A program made the translations under genes and the position numbers. A DNA stretch of 64,000 bases from Colius striatus. Taxonomy: Eukaryota; Chordata; Aves; Coliiformes; Coliidae. Positions 1 through 22,351 of this stretch are shown here, piece by piece; the first letter of the stretch is position 1; each line of letters opens with the position of its first letter. Below the pieces are notes generated by a model. That model was given only the letters and a program-made list of their open reading frames with translations. It did not search any database and was not told the origin of the DNA. The stretch lies in assembly GCF_028858725.1 (NCBI RefSeq), contig NC_084790.1, forward strand, positions 9,738,169 through 9,802,168. The letters run 5' to 3'.

Positions 1-620
1 AAAGGTTTAACCTCTTCCAGCAAGAGGAAAGCCTGAAGCATTTCTTCTATTACTTAGTAACCGTGTCACCACCACAGAAAAAAAATGGGACTGAAAGAGA
101 AAACAGTGATGCTACTAGCTTTAGTGAGTTAGTCTAGATCAGTGTTGCTTAGATCATCTTGGGTCTGTTCATTTAATGAAAATACTTTTCAGCTTAAAAA
201 AAAAATCCCCAAATTATCACTTATTTTCATACTTTACCCTGTATTGTGAAAAAATATGAGTCACTGCAAGTGAGCAAGAAACTCACAGTCCAGTAAAATG
301 AAGAATGTCATTGCCAAAGTTGGTAGTTTCTGGAAAAACAGAAAGAAACTCTATGTGTTTCACTTCAATGTCTAACGCTAGAATTTAATCCAGGCACTTC
401 TACTAGGTCCAAACACAGTAGGTATGGCAAATTAAGCATCTGAGAGTCATAAGCAATGTTGTGCTGAATCCGCAGCTATCTGTGGATAGATCAAATATAT
501 TCTGAGGACACAGATAAGTCTTATCTCACTGTTGGCCACATAGCTGCAGAGATTGGGTGGGAGGGAAATGAATCCGCTTGCTTAGGATCCACAGCCTGGA
601 CAGAGGTTACAAAACAGGTT

Positions 621-667
621 ACAAAAACAAAACAAAACAAAAAAACAAACAACAACAACCAAAAAAA
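621..667 (+). repeat. A-rich simple repeat
   Basis: Runs of AAAAC and AAC units; low-complexity DNA. Confidence 0.8.
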
Positions 668-674
668 GTGCATT

Positions 675-690
675 GTCTGGCATGCCAGAC
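675..690. repeat. Perfect 16-bp palindrome GTCTGGCATGCCAGAC
   Basis: Equal to its own reverse complement. Function unknown; possibly a dimeric factor site. Confidence 0.6.
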
Positions 691-1762
691 TTTGTACACA
701 CTGTACCACACAAATGGAACGCTACAGATTTTCCCGCACTAATTACTTTCAGTATAATTGTACTTGTCTGTCCAGACCCTCTCCTACTTTTATATAGACT
801 TTTAATTAAACATCACCCCTCAAAAAACCCTAAAAACCAACAAAGAAAAACTACAAAAACTCTAAAAGAGCTATAAAACCCCCAAAAGAACCATAAAGGC
901 TACTCCACTGTTTTTTAAAATCAAAGTACCTGAGAGGAACTTGGCAATAGTACTGTCAACTACAACAGCCTGCATACATATAGACTTTCAGATACAATAT
1001 GCAAGAGTGCCTGAACCTCAGGAGCATGCAGCATAGTGTCAAGGGCTGCTTTTCACAGGAAAACACAGCATGAAGAAGAGCTGCCATCTATCAGATGGCT
1101 ACTACAAATAGCGCAGAGGAGCAGCCTCGTCTCACAAATTGTCCTTAGAAAATCTGACATGTGTGTGCCCATGGACATACATGTCATATGAGTAGAATGT
1201 GCTCACAGAATAACCGTGATATGTTTTCAGGTTGTGTCCTTTAGTGTTGGTAGCCAACAAATGCTCATTTTCTGTGTCCTGATCAGCTGGAACACAAGGA
1301 AGATCAATCTGCTCAAACCTGGCAAAAATGAGCTGTGCCAAACCTTGTAATAATCCTTTCAGGTGTCTCTCAAACTGAGTGTCTCAAAGGACAGGCAGTA
1401 ATCGGGCAGGGATTTTATCACAGTCTCAGTTCTGCCTAAGCTCCATTTCAGATGCTTAACTCCTTTATTTCCTTCAAACCTGGCTCACACTGTGGAACAT
1501 AAGATACATCACAGAGCCAATTGTGAGACATATCTCCTGCTGATCTCTAAAGCATTCCTACCCATAGTTTCCTCTCCCATAATGTGCTCTTCACTCTTCC
1601 CCAGCTCACAAGCCCTTCGCTGTCACCACTTTACTAACACTAAAAGTTACGAAAAACCCTTAAAACAGCCATGCTCAGTAGACCATCCTGCACCACTACA
1701 TTCCTGCACTGTCTGAGTATCCTCACATCCTGAGGTTCCAGTCTAAAGCCACAGTTATCACC

Positions 1763-2322
1763 TCATAGAATCATAGAATGGTAGGTTTTGGAAGGGACCT
1801 TTAGAGATCATCTAGTCCAACCCCCCTGCAGAAGCAGGTTCACCTAGATCAGGTCACATAGGAACATGTCCAAGTGGGTCTTGAAGACCTCCAAGGAAGG
1901 AGACTCCACAACCCCTCTGGGCAGCCTGTTCCACTGCTCCGTCACCCTCACAGTGAAATAGTTTTTTCTTATGTTTAAGTGGAACTTTTTGTGTTCCAGC
2001 TTCATCCCATTACCCCTTGTCCTGTTACTATCTACTATAGAAAAGAGGGATGTCCCAACCTCCTGACACCCATCCTTTAAATATTTATAAATGTTAATAA
2101 GATCTCCCCTCAGTCTTCTCCAGACTAAACAGCCCCAGTTCCCGCAGCCTTTCCTCATATGAAAGATGTTCCATACCCCTGATCATCTTGGTGGCCCTGT
2201 GCTGGACTCTCTCCAGTACTTCCCTGTCCCTCTTGAGATGAGGAGTCCAGAACTGGACACAATATTCCAGATGAGGCCTCACCAGGGCAGAGTAGAGGGA
2301 GAGAAGAACCTCCCTAATATTT
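1763..2322 (-). mobile_element. CR1 LINE fragment, 3' end
   Basis: The plus strand opens with the CR1 tail (ATAGAATC units), then the CR1 3' UTR and reverse transcriptase C-terminus in reverse. On the minus strand, frames at 2282-2094 and 2158-1844 give [20 protein letters not shown] and [20 protein letters not shown], hallmark CR1 pol C-terminal segments, split by a frameshift. The copy is 5' truncated, as usual for CR1. Confidence 0.9.
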
Positions 2323-4104
2323 CTGTTTCAACATGGCCGTAGAGGCTGACTTGCAGCACTGAACTCCCTGTATGCACCTTGGAAGCTCTCCCCATGAAGC
2401 TGCTGAGACAAAAAGGAGTGCACAGCATCCATGTCTTCACACTTCTTTTTAACAGCACTCACCAGCAAAAACGAGTGAGGCCCCACTTCCACATCACTTA
2501 AGGGATCAGAAATAAAGAGAGTAGCACAGCTTCCCCAGTAGTGATAATCATTGCTCTTGTTGCTGAAATACTTATATTGCTATTAAAGGTGAGTTGGATG
2601 GGCTTACTAGTTTATCTGGGAAAGCTGAAGTAAAATAGATGCCTCAGGGTAGCTTCCTTTGTAAAAATACTCCCTAACTAAAGGTTTGAATATAAGCTAA
2701 GGGAGAGCTGGCATGTTGAAAGTTGGTCTGTTCTTTTTCCAGACTATGAATTAGTCTAATAAAATATATTATTACTCCTATAATCCTTACTTACCAAAAA
2801 GTAAACTAACTTGTTTCTGGAGATAAAATTACAGTATATAACTTTCCATTTTGAAACACAAAGATGATGGGAGTCCCTCAATGAACCAAAAGAAAAGAGA
2901 ATTGAAAAATTCTTAGTTTTCTTACAAAGATCTAGTCTAAATATTTCTTCTGCTTTTGCTGAGTGCTGGGAAGGATCCTGTGACAAAAACAAAAGACAAA
3001 TTAAAAAGCCCAGGGACATTGTATAGCCATGTCTATTACAAGATTTCTCTACAAACTACTAGCAAGAAGATAAGATAAACATAGAAAGAGAGAATGCAAA
3101 AGTAGAATTAAAGACATAACAGCAGAGAATGGCCCTTAGTACCACCATGACCCACGTGTGAAGTCAAGTCCCACTTTCTCTGTCCGCATATATCTTACCA
3201 GAAAAGACACACATTGCATTTTGCCTCCTCAGCACCCAGTATGGTCCATGGATGCCTTTATTTTATAATCACTCCTAGGTCATTTGGATTTCATAATCCT
3301 GCCTTTTGTCATGTTTTCAGGAAAGCCCTACTGAAACATTGAATGTCTCTGAATAGACCCAGATTGCTTCGGCCGTGCTCTCCAGCTTAGTCACAGTGCC
3401 AGCACTTTTGGCAGGAGATAGAGGAGTTGGAAGGAGCCAAGCAATGAAGTAGAGGCAAGGCAAGAAGGGGGAAACTCCAAAGGGGGAACAGGAGCAATAA
3501 CAGCGACAACCAAACCAGTGCAGAACATGGTCCTATCCCTTCTAAACTATGTTTGGTGTTCTAGCTCTGGCCTAGATTGCCTGTCCATTGTCGTCTCAGC
3601 AGCTGGTATTTCAAGCATGTGTTTATACTACTTATTGCAACTGCAAGCTTGTTCTTCGGTTGTGTTTTCCAGGAGAGATTAGATTAAATATGCGTTTAAC
3701 TGTTTGTTTCCTGCGTTTAACTGTTTGTTTCCTGCATTTAATGGCACCAGCAATTACTTTCTTAAACCAAAACGTGAAAACATTCAGTTTACCATGATTA
3801 ATGCATAACTCAAGTTCTGTTTTTAATAGCAAATACACTTTAGAACTCAAGTTGCAGTAAATCATTGCTTAGTAAATCTTTGGAAGTAAAATAAAACTCA
3901 TCCAAGCAACTAACCAAAAATTAAAACAAGAAAGTTTCCATTTGAATACTTTCCTTATAGTAACTCTCTTCTGAAAATGAAGCAATCAGAAATACAGCTC
4001 TTTGTTGTGCATGTTCCTTCTTACTAATAAATACTGTTCTGCCACACACAGATATCACTAGGCAAACTTGCTTCCTAGCTTCTGATGCCTTCAAATTTAG
4101 GGCA
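2323..4104. other. Intergenic DNA
   Basis: No gene seen. It contains only a short 21-bp tandem repeat at 3691-3741. Confidence 0.55.
3691..3741 (+). repeat. 21-bp tandem repeat, about 2.4 copies
   Basis: The unit begins TGCGTTTAACTG at 3691, repeats exactly at 3712 and partly, with one change, at 3733. Short ORFs across it are not supported. Confidence 0.8.
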
Positions 4105-4233
4105 TATCATAGAATCGTAGAATAGTAGAATGGCAGGGGTTGGAAGGAACCTTTAGAGATCATCTAGTCCAACCCCCCTGCAGAAGCAAGTCCACCTAGA
4201 TCAGGTCACACAGGAACATGTCCAGGTGGGTCT
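4105..4233 (-). mobile_element. CR1 LINE tail fragment
   Basis: ATAGAATCGTAGAATAGTAG-type tail followed by GGTTGGAAGGAACC...GATCATCTAGTCCAACCCCC. It shares long near-identical blocks with the copy at 1763. Only the last 130 bp of the element remain. Confidence 0.88.
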
Positions 4234-5574
4234 CACAAATTCCAACTTTCTTTACATTGTGGAGGATGGCATTCGCCATTATAAAATCAAACCCAAAATA
4301 AGCCTACTCAGTAAAATTTTCTCTTCTCTCTACCACAGCACTGATAGCTAAGCTTCCATTCCAGCGCAGACAGTACCAGAAGGAAGGCCTATAGACATCC
4401 CTCCGCATCTAGGAGTTTTGGAAGCAGGTGCTCAAGAGCTGCAGCTCCAATTATCCACCTTATCATAACATGACCCATCTCATATTTCCACACCTTAATG
4501 TGAAAATATTTCACAAATATAGCCTCATAACAAATTTGAGGAGGTGAAATTTTGTTTCTGTTATTTCTATTACTGGAATGAGGATCAGATACAACAAAGC
4601 ATAGCCAGAAAGGAGTCTGTTGAGGGAACTTGCTAAGAACATTTCACATTTTCCACTCATTCACTTCATGAAATACAGAAGCTATTCTGGAGCATGCATA
4701 TTCTTTCCAGGATTCTCCCTTTGAAATGAACACCTTAACTACCAGACAACATGTAATGTCTGCTTTGACATGTTCTCTAGATCATTTTCTGCTGCATAGT
4801 GAAAGTGTTTCCAAAGGAGGAAGAAATACTATCTCCATTCCAAACCAGATAATCTATCAGTATGGTCTCTAAGGAGATGGGAGAATAATCTGAATCTTCC
4901 AGTTAATGCATGTTTATTGATAAGTAAGTCAGGAGAGCAAGTTTTTCTGGCTATGCTTTTAGAAAAAATGATGGCTGTTCCCAAAATCATTGTGCAACAC
5001 ACCTATCCTTGCAGATCTATCAAGTGCATGATGAGATGTCAGATTAGAAAAAGAAAATAAAGAGACTGAAGCAGAATAATTCTCAACCTCTGGATTTTGA
5101 GTGGTCTTCAGCATGAAGATACTGTTTGGTCACATTGAGGCTGTGACAGCTCTGGGCATGTACAACAGTACAGATCTAGGCACAAAACAAAATTCAAAAT
5201 AAAAATAAAACAACAAAAATCTACAAAAAATCCAAATCAAAACAAAAAAACCTCCAAGGCTGGGTGAAAGCTCATCAAGAATTTTTAGAATATTGATTTT
5301 GGGCTTGGTGACCTAAATTCTACCCATTTCTACAGCTAAACCTACTAGATTTCAGCCTGCACCAGAATCTACAAGATATACGATTATCTCTAGGCTGCCT
5401 AAACCCTCCAGCTAAGATCTGAACCATGTGGACCTCTCAGAAGCAGAGCAGAGCATAATGACACCATGCAATCATCAATACTTGATTACTTAAATTCAAA
5501 TTAATCAGTGCTAATTTTCAAGAGTTTCCAGGGAAGATTCTCAAGCAATGATCTTTGTACTACCCAGTACTAAT

Positions 5575-5656
5575 TTTCTCCCTCCCTCTCTTCCCCTCCT
5601 TCCCCCTTTCCCTCCTTCCTTCTCCCTTTCCCTCTCAGTCTCCTTCTCTCCTTCCA
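5575..5656 (+). repeat. Polypyrimidine tract
   Basis: About 80 nt of almost pure C/T (CCTT and CCCT mixes). Such mirror-type tracts can form triplex DNA. Confidence 0.85.
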
Positions 5657-6343
5657 TTATTTTCCAGAATTTTTTAATTTGCCAGTTTCAGGAAATGGTT
5701 TGCTAAGTAAGGTCTAATCCTTGTCTATTACAGAGGCTATGGATGGGATAGATGCCAGACAGAATATTGCCATCCTCCTTGGAGCTACTATTTCTGCTAA
5801 TAGAACATCACCTTCATGGTTTTCGTCAGCTAAAAAAAAAACACCAAAAAACTCCAAAAACCAAAATACTTTTACTTTTTTTTTCTTAACTTTATTGAGA
5901 CTTCTATGTGGAGACTACCACATGCAAGGCCTGAGAAAAGTTATTGGAGGCTCCTAACAAATAATAACCACTCTGTGTACTCTCTCTCTAATCTTGATCT
6001 AAGATGATAACATTTGATCACATTTGCATTCAATTTTCAAAATCCTATTTTAGGATCTATAAAACTTTTTTATATTTAACTAAAGGATGGTTCATTTGAA
6101 AAAAGAAAAATTTAGCTCCTGAAAACAAACACACACATACAGTTCAGTAAAAAGATGACGACCGTTGCTAAATATCTCTTTTGAGTTATACATCATAGCA
6201 TTTTTTACATTCAAATAAAATCTGAATTACATTTTTAAAATACTCTTTTGATTTTTTACACAAATCTTCAACAATGAATGTCAAGGTTTGAAGGAACAGT
6301 CAAAAGTCCGATAAAAGGCAGCGCAGGCAGTTCACGCCGTTTG

Positions 6344-6357
6344 CCACAAGATGGCAC
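6344..6357 (+). promoter_or_regulatory. CTCF-like motif CCACAAGATGGCAC
   Basis: Matches the CTCF core (CCASYAGRKGGCRS) except for one base. A 29-30 bp block around it recurs at 8923-8952. Confidence 0.4.
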
Positions 6358-6533
6358 AAAACATATAAATTAAAAGGATGAAAATAAAATTCAGAGCATG
6401 CAACGAGAACTATTGGGGGGGGCGCGGATCGAAGGGGGAAGAAACTGCAGAGCCTATATGTATCAGTAACCTTTGGCAAGGTGTGCGAAATGAACGAATT
6501 CATGCAAAGACAATATAATTCTGCAGAAATCAT

Positions 6534-6830
6534 TGAATCATAGAATCATAGAAACAGAGAATGGTAGGGGTTGGAAGAGACCTTTAAAGGAGACCATCCA
6601 GGCCAACTCCCCTGCTCAAGCAGGTCCACCTAGATCAGGTCACATAGTCAGGCCCCAGAACCAATCCCTGTGGAACTCCACTGGCCACAGACCTCCAACT
6701 TGACTCGGTGCCACTGATTACCACCCTCTGGGCTCTATCATTCAGTCTGTCTACCTCACTGTCCACTCATCCAAGCCACACTGCCTGAGCTTTCTGATGA
6801 AGATGTAATGGAAGACAGTGTCAAAATGTG
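6534..6830 (-). mobile_element. CR1 LINE fragment with internal deletion
   Basis: The CR1 tail and 3' UTR (6534-6645) are joined directly to a piece of the reverse transcriptase region (6646-6830). The intervening roughly 2 kb seen in the full-length copy is missing. The second part matches the copy at 39265-39460. Confidence 0.88.
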
Positions 6831-8850
6831 GATCTAAACTTTGCTATTCCTAAAACATACTTAACAAAATCATGTCAGCCTGTTTACTGCTCCGGGTTTA
6901 AATTCCATATAATGATATATAATGGTTCAGTGGTCTGGAAGGTGGCTGGAAACAAGCTGGCATGGGACCAGAAAGAAAAGCAGCAAGAAGATGGTGAGTG
7001 GTACTTCTGGTGGCATATGGCCTCAGAAAAGTCAGGACAATCCTGGCAGGAGAAGGTGAGTAGAGAGAAGGAAGAGGGCTGAGCAGAAGGCACCCACCTA
7101 GGCTGAATTGTTGCCAGTTAGAGAGACAAGCAAGGGATGGAGGTGGGCAAGTCGATGAGACATGGGCAGAAGAGAAAGCACAAGTGGGCAAAAGGGTGAT
7201 TTAAAGCTAGATATTTTTATTAATATATGCACATTATACAAGAGACCAAAATATGGATTGTTTTGTTTGTATGATGATTTGTGCCATTCTGGCAAACTCA
7301 AAAGCTCTTCTCTGAACTCATCAGGTGTGTCTCCTAGAGATAAGCTTCTTACCTTGTCTGAATCTGAGAACTTAATATACAAAATACTGCCAGAGTTATA
7401 TCAAAATGCTGTGATAAACAATCTTGTGATCAAAATCCATGATAGCAAGCACAACAGGATTCAAGATGGGAAATGCTGTTTCCTGTCCATTCTCCTTATC
7501 CAAATGAAACAAAAATGAAAGACTGAAGGAAAGAGAATCATGTTTTAGAAAGCAGATGAATTAAAAAAAAAAAAAAAAAGAAAGGAAAAAAACCAGAAGT
7601 TTTCTGATTGAGGCACTAGAAAAAGAATTATGTCTGTTTCAAGCAAGCAGATTATTTGGGTGCATGTATGTATATTGCACAGAGTGAACATGAAATTGAC
7701 TCCTTTTTTTTGAATGAGCTTTAACAGGAATTTAGAATTAGTCTTGAAAACTAGGTCAACTTTCAAGTAAATCAGCTCATTTGATCATTCAGGATATTTT
7801 GTAATCAACTCAGAACAACAGCATATTACAGAGCTTCAAAGACCATGGGATTTTGCATTGCATCGCTATCCAGATGTCTCACTAATTTCGGCGGACTCCA
7901 TTCTATGTGTTTAGGAGAACATCCAAGAAGGCTTGACCATGCCTGCAGTCCTCAAAGGCTGCTCTAAGTTGCAGCTCTCTCACTGCTGCAGGAAAAAAAT
8001 GGGTTTATCAATGGTGTTCTCAACATGTGCAGTATTCTCCTCCAGACAGCAATTCAAGCATGGGAAAGAGCTGTCTGCTACTCGGTATAACGCAGGGTCA
8101 AGACTGAGAACTGCACGCAAATTGGCAAAACCTAAAATCCTAGAGGATGACCCACAAGCTGACAAATTGTGTGATCTTCCTAACTGCCTACTTGCACAAA
8201 CTGCTTGGCACACATCCAGCATCCTGTCAACAGCTGGGGCATTCTCAGGTTGTGCTTCTGGAAATGGATTGTCAAAAGACAGGAATCCTCATGAGAGGGG
8301 TTACAACACCTTAGCAAAGCATTTTATCCTTCTCCAAGAAGCCTGGAATTGTCAAACGCAACCATTATACCAAGCACATTATCACAAAATAAATGAATGT
8401 GTACCATACCCAATAATGTGGGGAGGTCCCTTTCCTTATCTATCTAGGCACTAGGCACATGAACATCCATTGGGCTTTTTTTTTTTTTTTTCCAGCTTCC
8501 TGGAAAAGGCAATCACTGTGCTCTTCAACATCTCTGCAGGCTGGTGGGTGGTGACAGCTAGCCAGAACTGGAAGGACAGAGGCTGTGGCTTGAGGTCTGT
8601 GGATGGAAGCTGTATCCTATCCGGCTGCCAGCTTTCACACATCCTACAGCAGCTGCAGATCAAGGAGTTGTGCTTTCTATACTTGTAGAGAACACGATTA
8701 TCTTCTAACTTGTAGAAAAGTCGAAAAACTTGCAAATAAACATTTGCAGGAGATCAACTGCGTCTGAAGATATGAGAGCAATAGGAAAAACAATATCAGG
8801 AGAGGAATTAAAACACCTCTGCTTTTGCTGCAAGTTATCTTTTTACGGTA
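6831..8850. other. Intergenic DNA
   Basis: No recognised gene. The longest unexplained frame is 173 codons at 7933-8454 (+); it resembles nothing I know and lacks supporting signals. A short A run lies at 7562-7579. Confidence 0.5.
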
Positions 8851-8900
8851 GGACTCAAAGACCTTAAAGGTCTGTTCCAACCTAAACGATTCTACGATTC
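8851..8900 (+). mobile_element. CR1 tail remnant, plus strand
   Basis: Contains GACCTTAAAGGTCTGTTCCAA and ends CGATTCTACGATTC, the plus-sense CR1 3' end and octamer tail. It is the only clear CR1 piece in this orientation. Confidence 0.75.
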
Positions 8901-8923
8901 AGGGCTCCAAGTATGAACGCTTA

Positions 8924-8937
8924 CCACAAGATGGTGC
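8924..8937 (+). promoter_or_regulatory. CTCF-like motif CCACAAGATGGTGC
   Basis: Second copy of the CTCF-like core, directly after the CR1 tail and 0.65 kb upstream of the promoter. Confidence 0.35.
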
Positions 8938-9380
8938 AAAAACATAAAAATTCCTAACACACGCGAATACAGCCATACAGCTTCGGTCATTAAAATGTGT
9001 GAGAGCCTCCACCAGGTGTCAGTTGAAGGGAAACCGGAATGGCTTTTCTCAAAAAACCAAAACCAAAAAACTGGAGAATACCAGTAAATGCAGGCTTTGA
9101 AAACTTCACTGTTGGTCTGAACTTTCAGAGGCACAAGCCCCCAAAGCACAGCGGCTTGAGCAGGGTTATTCACCACCATCACATCACACATGTCACTAAA
9201 AACTTGCAGTCTCTAGCACTGCCTGCAAGAATCAGCAATGCAGTGCGAAATGACTGAAAGCCAAAGCCTTCACCCAAGGAACGGCACCACGGAGGTGGCT
9301 AAAAAATATAACCACACATCAGCGGAAAAGAAACCTGCTCATCCGCAAGCGAGGGATCACGGCTGTTTCACGGCAGAGAT
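8938..9380. other. ARRDC3 proximal upstream region
   Basis: Moderate GC, between the CTCF-like motif and the CpG island. It could hold the first exon of a divergent transcript, but I see no gene. Confidence 0.4.
9009..9022 (+). promoter_or_regulatory. CTCF-like motif CCACCAGGTGTCAG
   Basis: One base from the strong CTCF core CCACCAGGTGGCAG, in the same orientation as the two motifs upstream. Confidence 0.4.
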
Positions 9381-9548
9381 TTGTCTCCCCAAAAGGTGTC
9401 CGCCTGGCCCGAGACACCACCGACGCCCCCTCCCCGTCCCCTCCTGCCGATGCGGCGCTTGCTCTTGGGAGCACGGCGGAAGCCGCCGGGCCGGGCCGGG
9501 CCGGGCCGGGCCGGGCGGGCCAGGGCGGACCGGGCCAGGGGCGGCGCG

Positions 9549-9558
9549 GCGCATGCGC
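9549..9558. promoter_or_regulatory. NRF1-type site GCGCATGCGC
   Basis: A perfect palindromic match to the NRF1 core, 26 bp upstream of the TATA-like box and about 60 bp upstream of the likely start site. NRF1 sites at this distance are common in CpG-island promoters. Confidence 0.6.
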
Positions 9559-9583
9559 GCTGGCCCTTGTTTGTCACAGGGCT

Positions 9584-9589
9584 TATAAG
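9584..9589 (+). promoter_or_regulatory. TATA-like box TATAAG
   Basis: TTATAAGG inside GC-rich sequence. It would place the start site near 9612 and give an unspliced 5' UTR of about 220 nt. Confidence 0.6.
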
Positions 9590-9611
9590 GCGTGTCCGGC
9601 GGTGGCCCCGG

Positions 9612-9834
9612 CAGCGCCTTTGTGGGGAGAGCGCCGCGCGGGCGGGCGGGCTCGGGCCGAGCTGGGGCTCCCCGCCGTCCACATGAACGGGTTGTAGGGC
9701 AGCCGCCGCTGCCATCGCCCTTTGCCTGACGGAAGGTGGGGCGGGGGCGTTTTGTGGGGATATTTTTTTTTCTTACAGTATATTTTTCTACGCTTTGCTA
9801 TTAAAAAAAAAAAAAACAAAAAAATCAACCAACC
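9612..9834 (+). other. ARRDC3: ARRDC3 5' UTR (approximate start)
   Basis: GC-rich first half, then T- and A-rich runs just before the start codon. It contains one short upstream ORF (9683-9697). The 5' boundary is estimated from the TATA-like box. Confidence 0.6.
9683..9697 (+). other. Four-codon upstream ORF in the ARRDC3 leader
   Basis: ATG AAC GGG TTG TAG. Its ATG has C at -3 and A at +4, a weak context, and lies about 150 nt upstream of the main start. It may mildly reduce or tune translation; this is inference. Confidence 0.45.
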
Positions 9835-20599
<10,765 letters not shown>

Positions 20600-20721
20600 A
20601 GAAATCTGTAACAAGCTGATTTGATTTGGGTTTTGAATCATACCTGCTGTGTTGAAGGTCAAGGCATCAAGGTGGAGACACGCTTTGGAAGGAAGTGGTT
20701 TTGCTCTTTGCCTGTATGGTG

Positions 20722-20727
20722 AATAAA
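20722..20727 (+). terminator. Proximal poly(A) signal AATAAA
   Basis: 123 nt after the stop codon. If used, it would give a very short 3' UTR. Confidence 0.4.
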
Positions 20728-22345
20728 TGAAAACAACCTGTGATCATGCTTTCAAGCCTACAGTAATGTTGTAGGACTGCTCCACATGCTTGAAGACCTG
20801 AGCTTATGTTCCCCTTCTTCCCCGTTTAAATACTGGCACATAATAGGAGCAGCCTTACTAACCTGCAGTCATGTGTGTCAAAACACTCAAACCACGTTTT
20901 AAGAGAGGGATGGCTTCCTCTTCTGGTTTGGAAATTTGCACATGCTCATTGCTTATGTTGTGCGGTTCAGTGTCACTACAGCTTTTTCTCATGTATGCTG
21001 GACTGTTGTTACCCCCCCCTTTCTTGTTTGTGGTCCGCACAATAAGGAGCAAAAGAAAGCTTTTTGACAAAACAGCAACAGCAACAGACTTTGACAAATG
21101 CACTGACTTTTCTTTTTTTTTATTTAATGTAGCCTGGACTTTACCTGCATATGCACATGCTCAGAATTGTCCTAGTAGGCTGATCATGTATCACCTCTTC
21201 AGCTTGGATCCAATTGTGGATTTATTTACAAACATCAAATGCCTTCAAGCCAATCTTTCTTGCTGTATGTTTTGCAGCCTACTGTAGTAGATAAGCAACA
21301 GATGTGGGGCTGGGGTGGGGGATGGAGAGTTCATAGAAAGAAACTAATAGACTTCATCAAGATTGTATACCTTCTTGATTTCTTTTAAGAATTTGTTGCC
21401 TTTCTACTATAACCGCAAAGCAGCATTTTGTTACAGACTGCCTAAAAATCACTTAATCTCAGGTGAACTCATCACTTGCCAAACTGTTGGAATGCTATTT
21501 GTTTTGTTATGTTGCACTGTTGAGTGGACTTTTTTTGTTTAGTGTTTGTGTTTTGGTTTTTTTTGTTCTTTATTTGAGAGGGGGATGGGGCATAGGGACA
21601 TACACAAAAGTTACAAAACCCACCCTCATTACCACTTCCTTCTACATTTAAAAAAATTTATTAAGTTCTGAAGCTTTAAAAAGGGGGGAAAAAAGGCACA
21701 AATGAAAGCAACACCAGCAGACACCAGCTTACCCTTAAGGAAATAGTCATACGCTGTCTAGCATCTGTAGACAGATCGGTATCTCAAGTAGTAGGGAAGG
21801 GAAAGGAAATTTTATTTTTATATATAGTTACCTTATCACCAAAAATTCTATATGTAATGAGTCTCTAGTAGAAAGTATCTTTCAAACTGCAGGAAAAGCT
21901 TGGACTATGCTAAGAGCTCAGTTTGTGCACTTTGTATTATCTTCAGGGTTTATGATACTGTAAAAACAGTAAGACTAGAAGTTTAATTAAACTGGGTGGG
22001 ATCAGTGTTACCAGCCATACTTGGTTATTAGCTAGAATTGCTTCGATGATTGCATCTTCTGTGGTACTCTCCAGAGCTTCAAAGCCAACAGAACAGCCAG
22101 TTTTACCACCTGTTCCCTGAGAATGCCGTACATTAATGTGAAGAGCGCTCGTCCTTGCGCTTGCCTCAAGGAAGGGAGGAGTACAGTCGAGCTGTTAGAT
22201 GTGCTAACATGACGGTGTTGGAGGTTGACAGCCAATGGTCGCTTTCCTTCTCAGAAATAATGTTCTAAAACATTTTGACAAAGGGACACAGGTCTGGTGT
22301 TGATGACTTAAGATGTAATCTCTCAAGTATCTTATTTCCTTGTGC

Positions 22346-22351
22346 AATAAA
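22346..22351 (+). terminator. Middle poly(A) signal AATAAA
   Basis: In TGTGCAATAAAACGG, about 1.75 kb after the stop. It is followed by GU-rich sequence (22370-22395: tggtgttgctgcgtggtgc), a good downstream element. Confidence 0.5.

Larger units (their letters stand above)
1..1762. other. Upstream intergenic DNA
   Basis: AT-rich with no gene or recognised transposon. It holds an A-rich (AAAAC)-type tract at 621-667 and a perfect 16-bp palindrome at 675-690. Confidence 0.6.
4234..6533. other. Intergenic DNA
   Basis: No gene or recognised transposon. It holds a polypyrimidine tract (5575-5656) and a CTCF-like motif at 6344. Confidence 0.55.
9381..9760 (+). promoter_or_regulatory. ARRDC3: ARRDC3 CpG-island promoter
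   Basis: This is a GC- and CpG-dense block directly upstream of and across the 5' UTR, unlike the AT-rich flanks. It contains CCGGG pentamers (about 9487-9515), GC boxes (9640-9652 and 9736-9750), an NRF1-type palindrome and a TATA-like box. The arrangement fits transcription beginning near 9610-9615. The exact start site is inferred. Confidence 0.85.

Noticed and set aside
9737..9778. Intron within the 5' UTR, because a strong T-rich acceptor TTCTTACAG ends at 9778
   Set aside because: No good donor at a workable distance upstream; an intron of about 40 nt would be too short.
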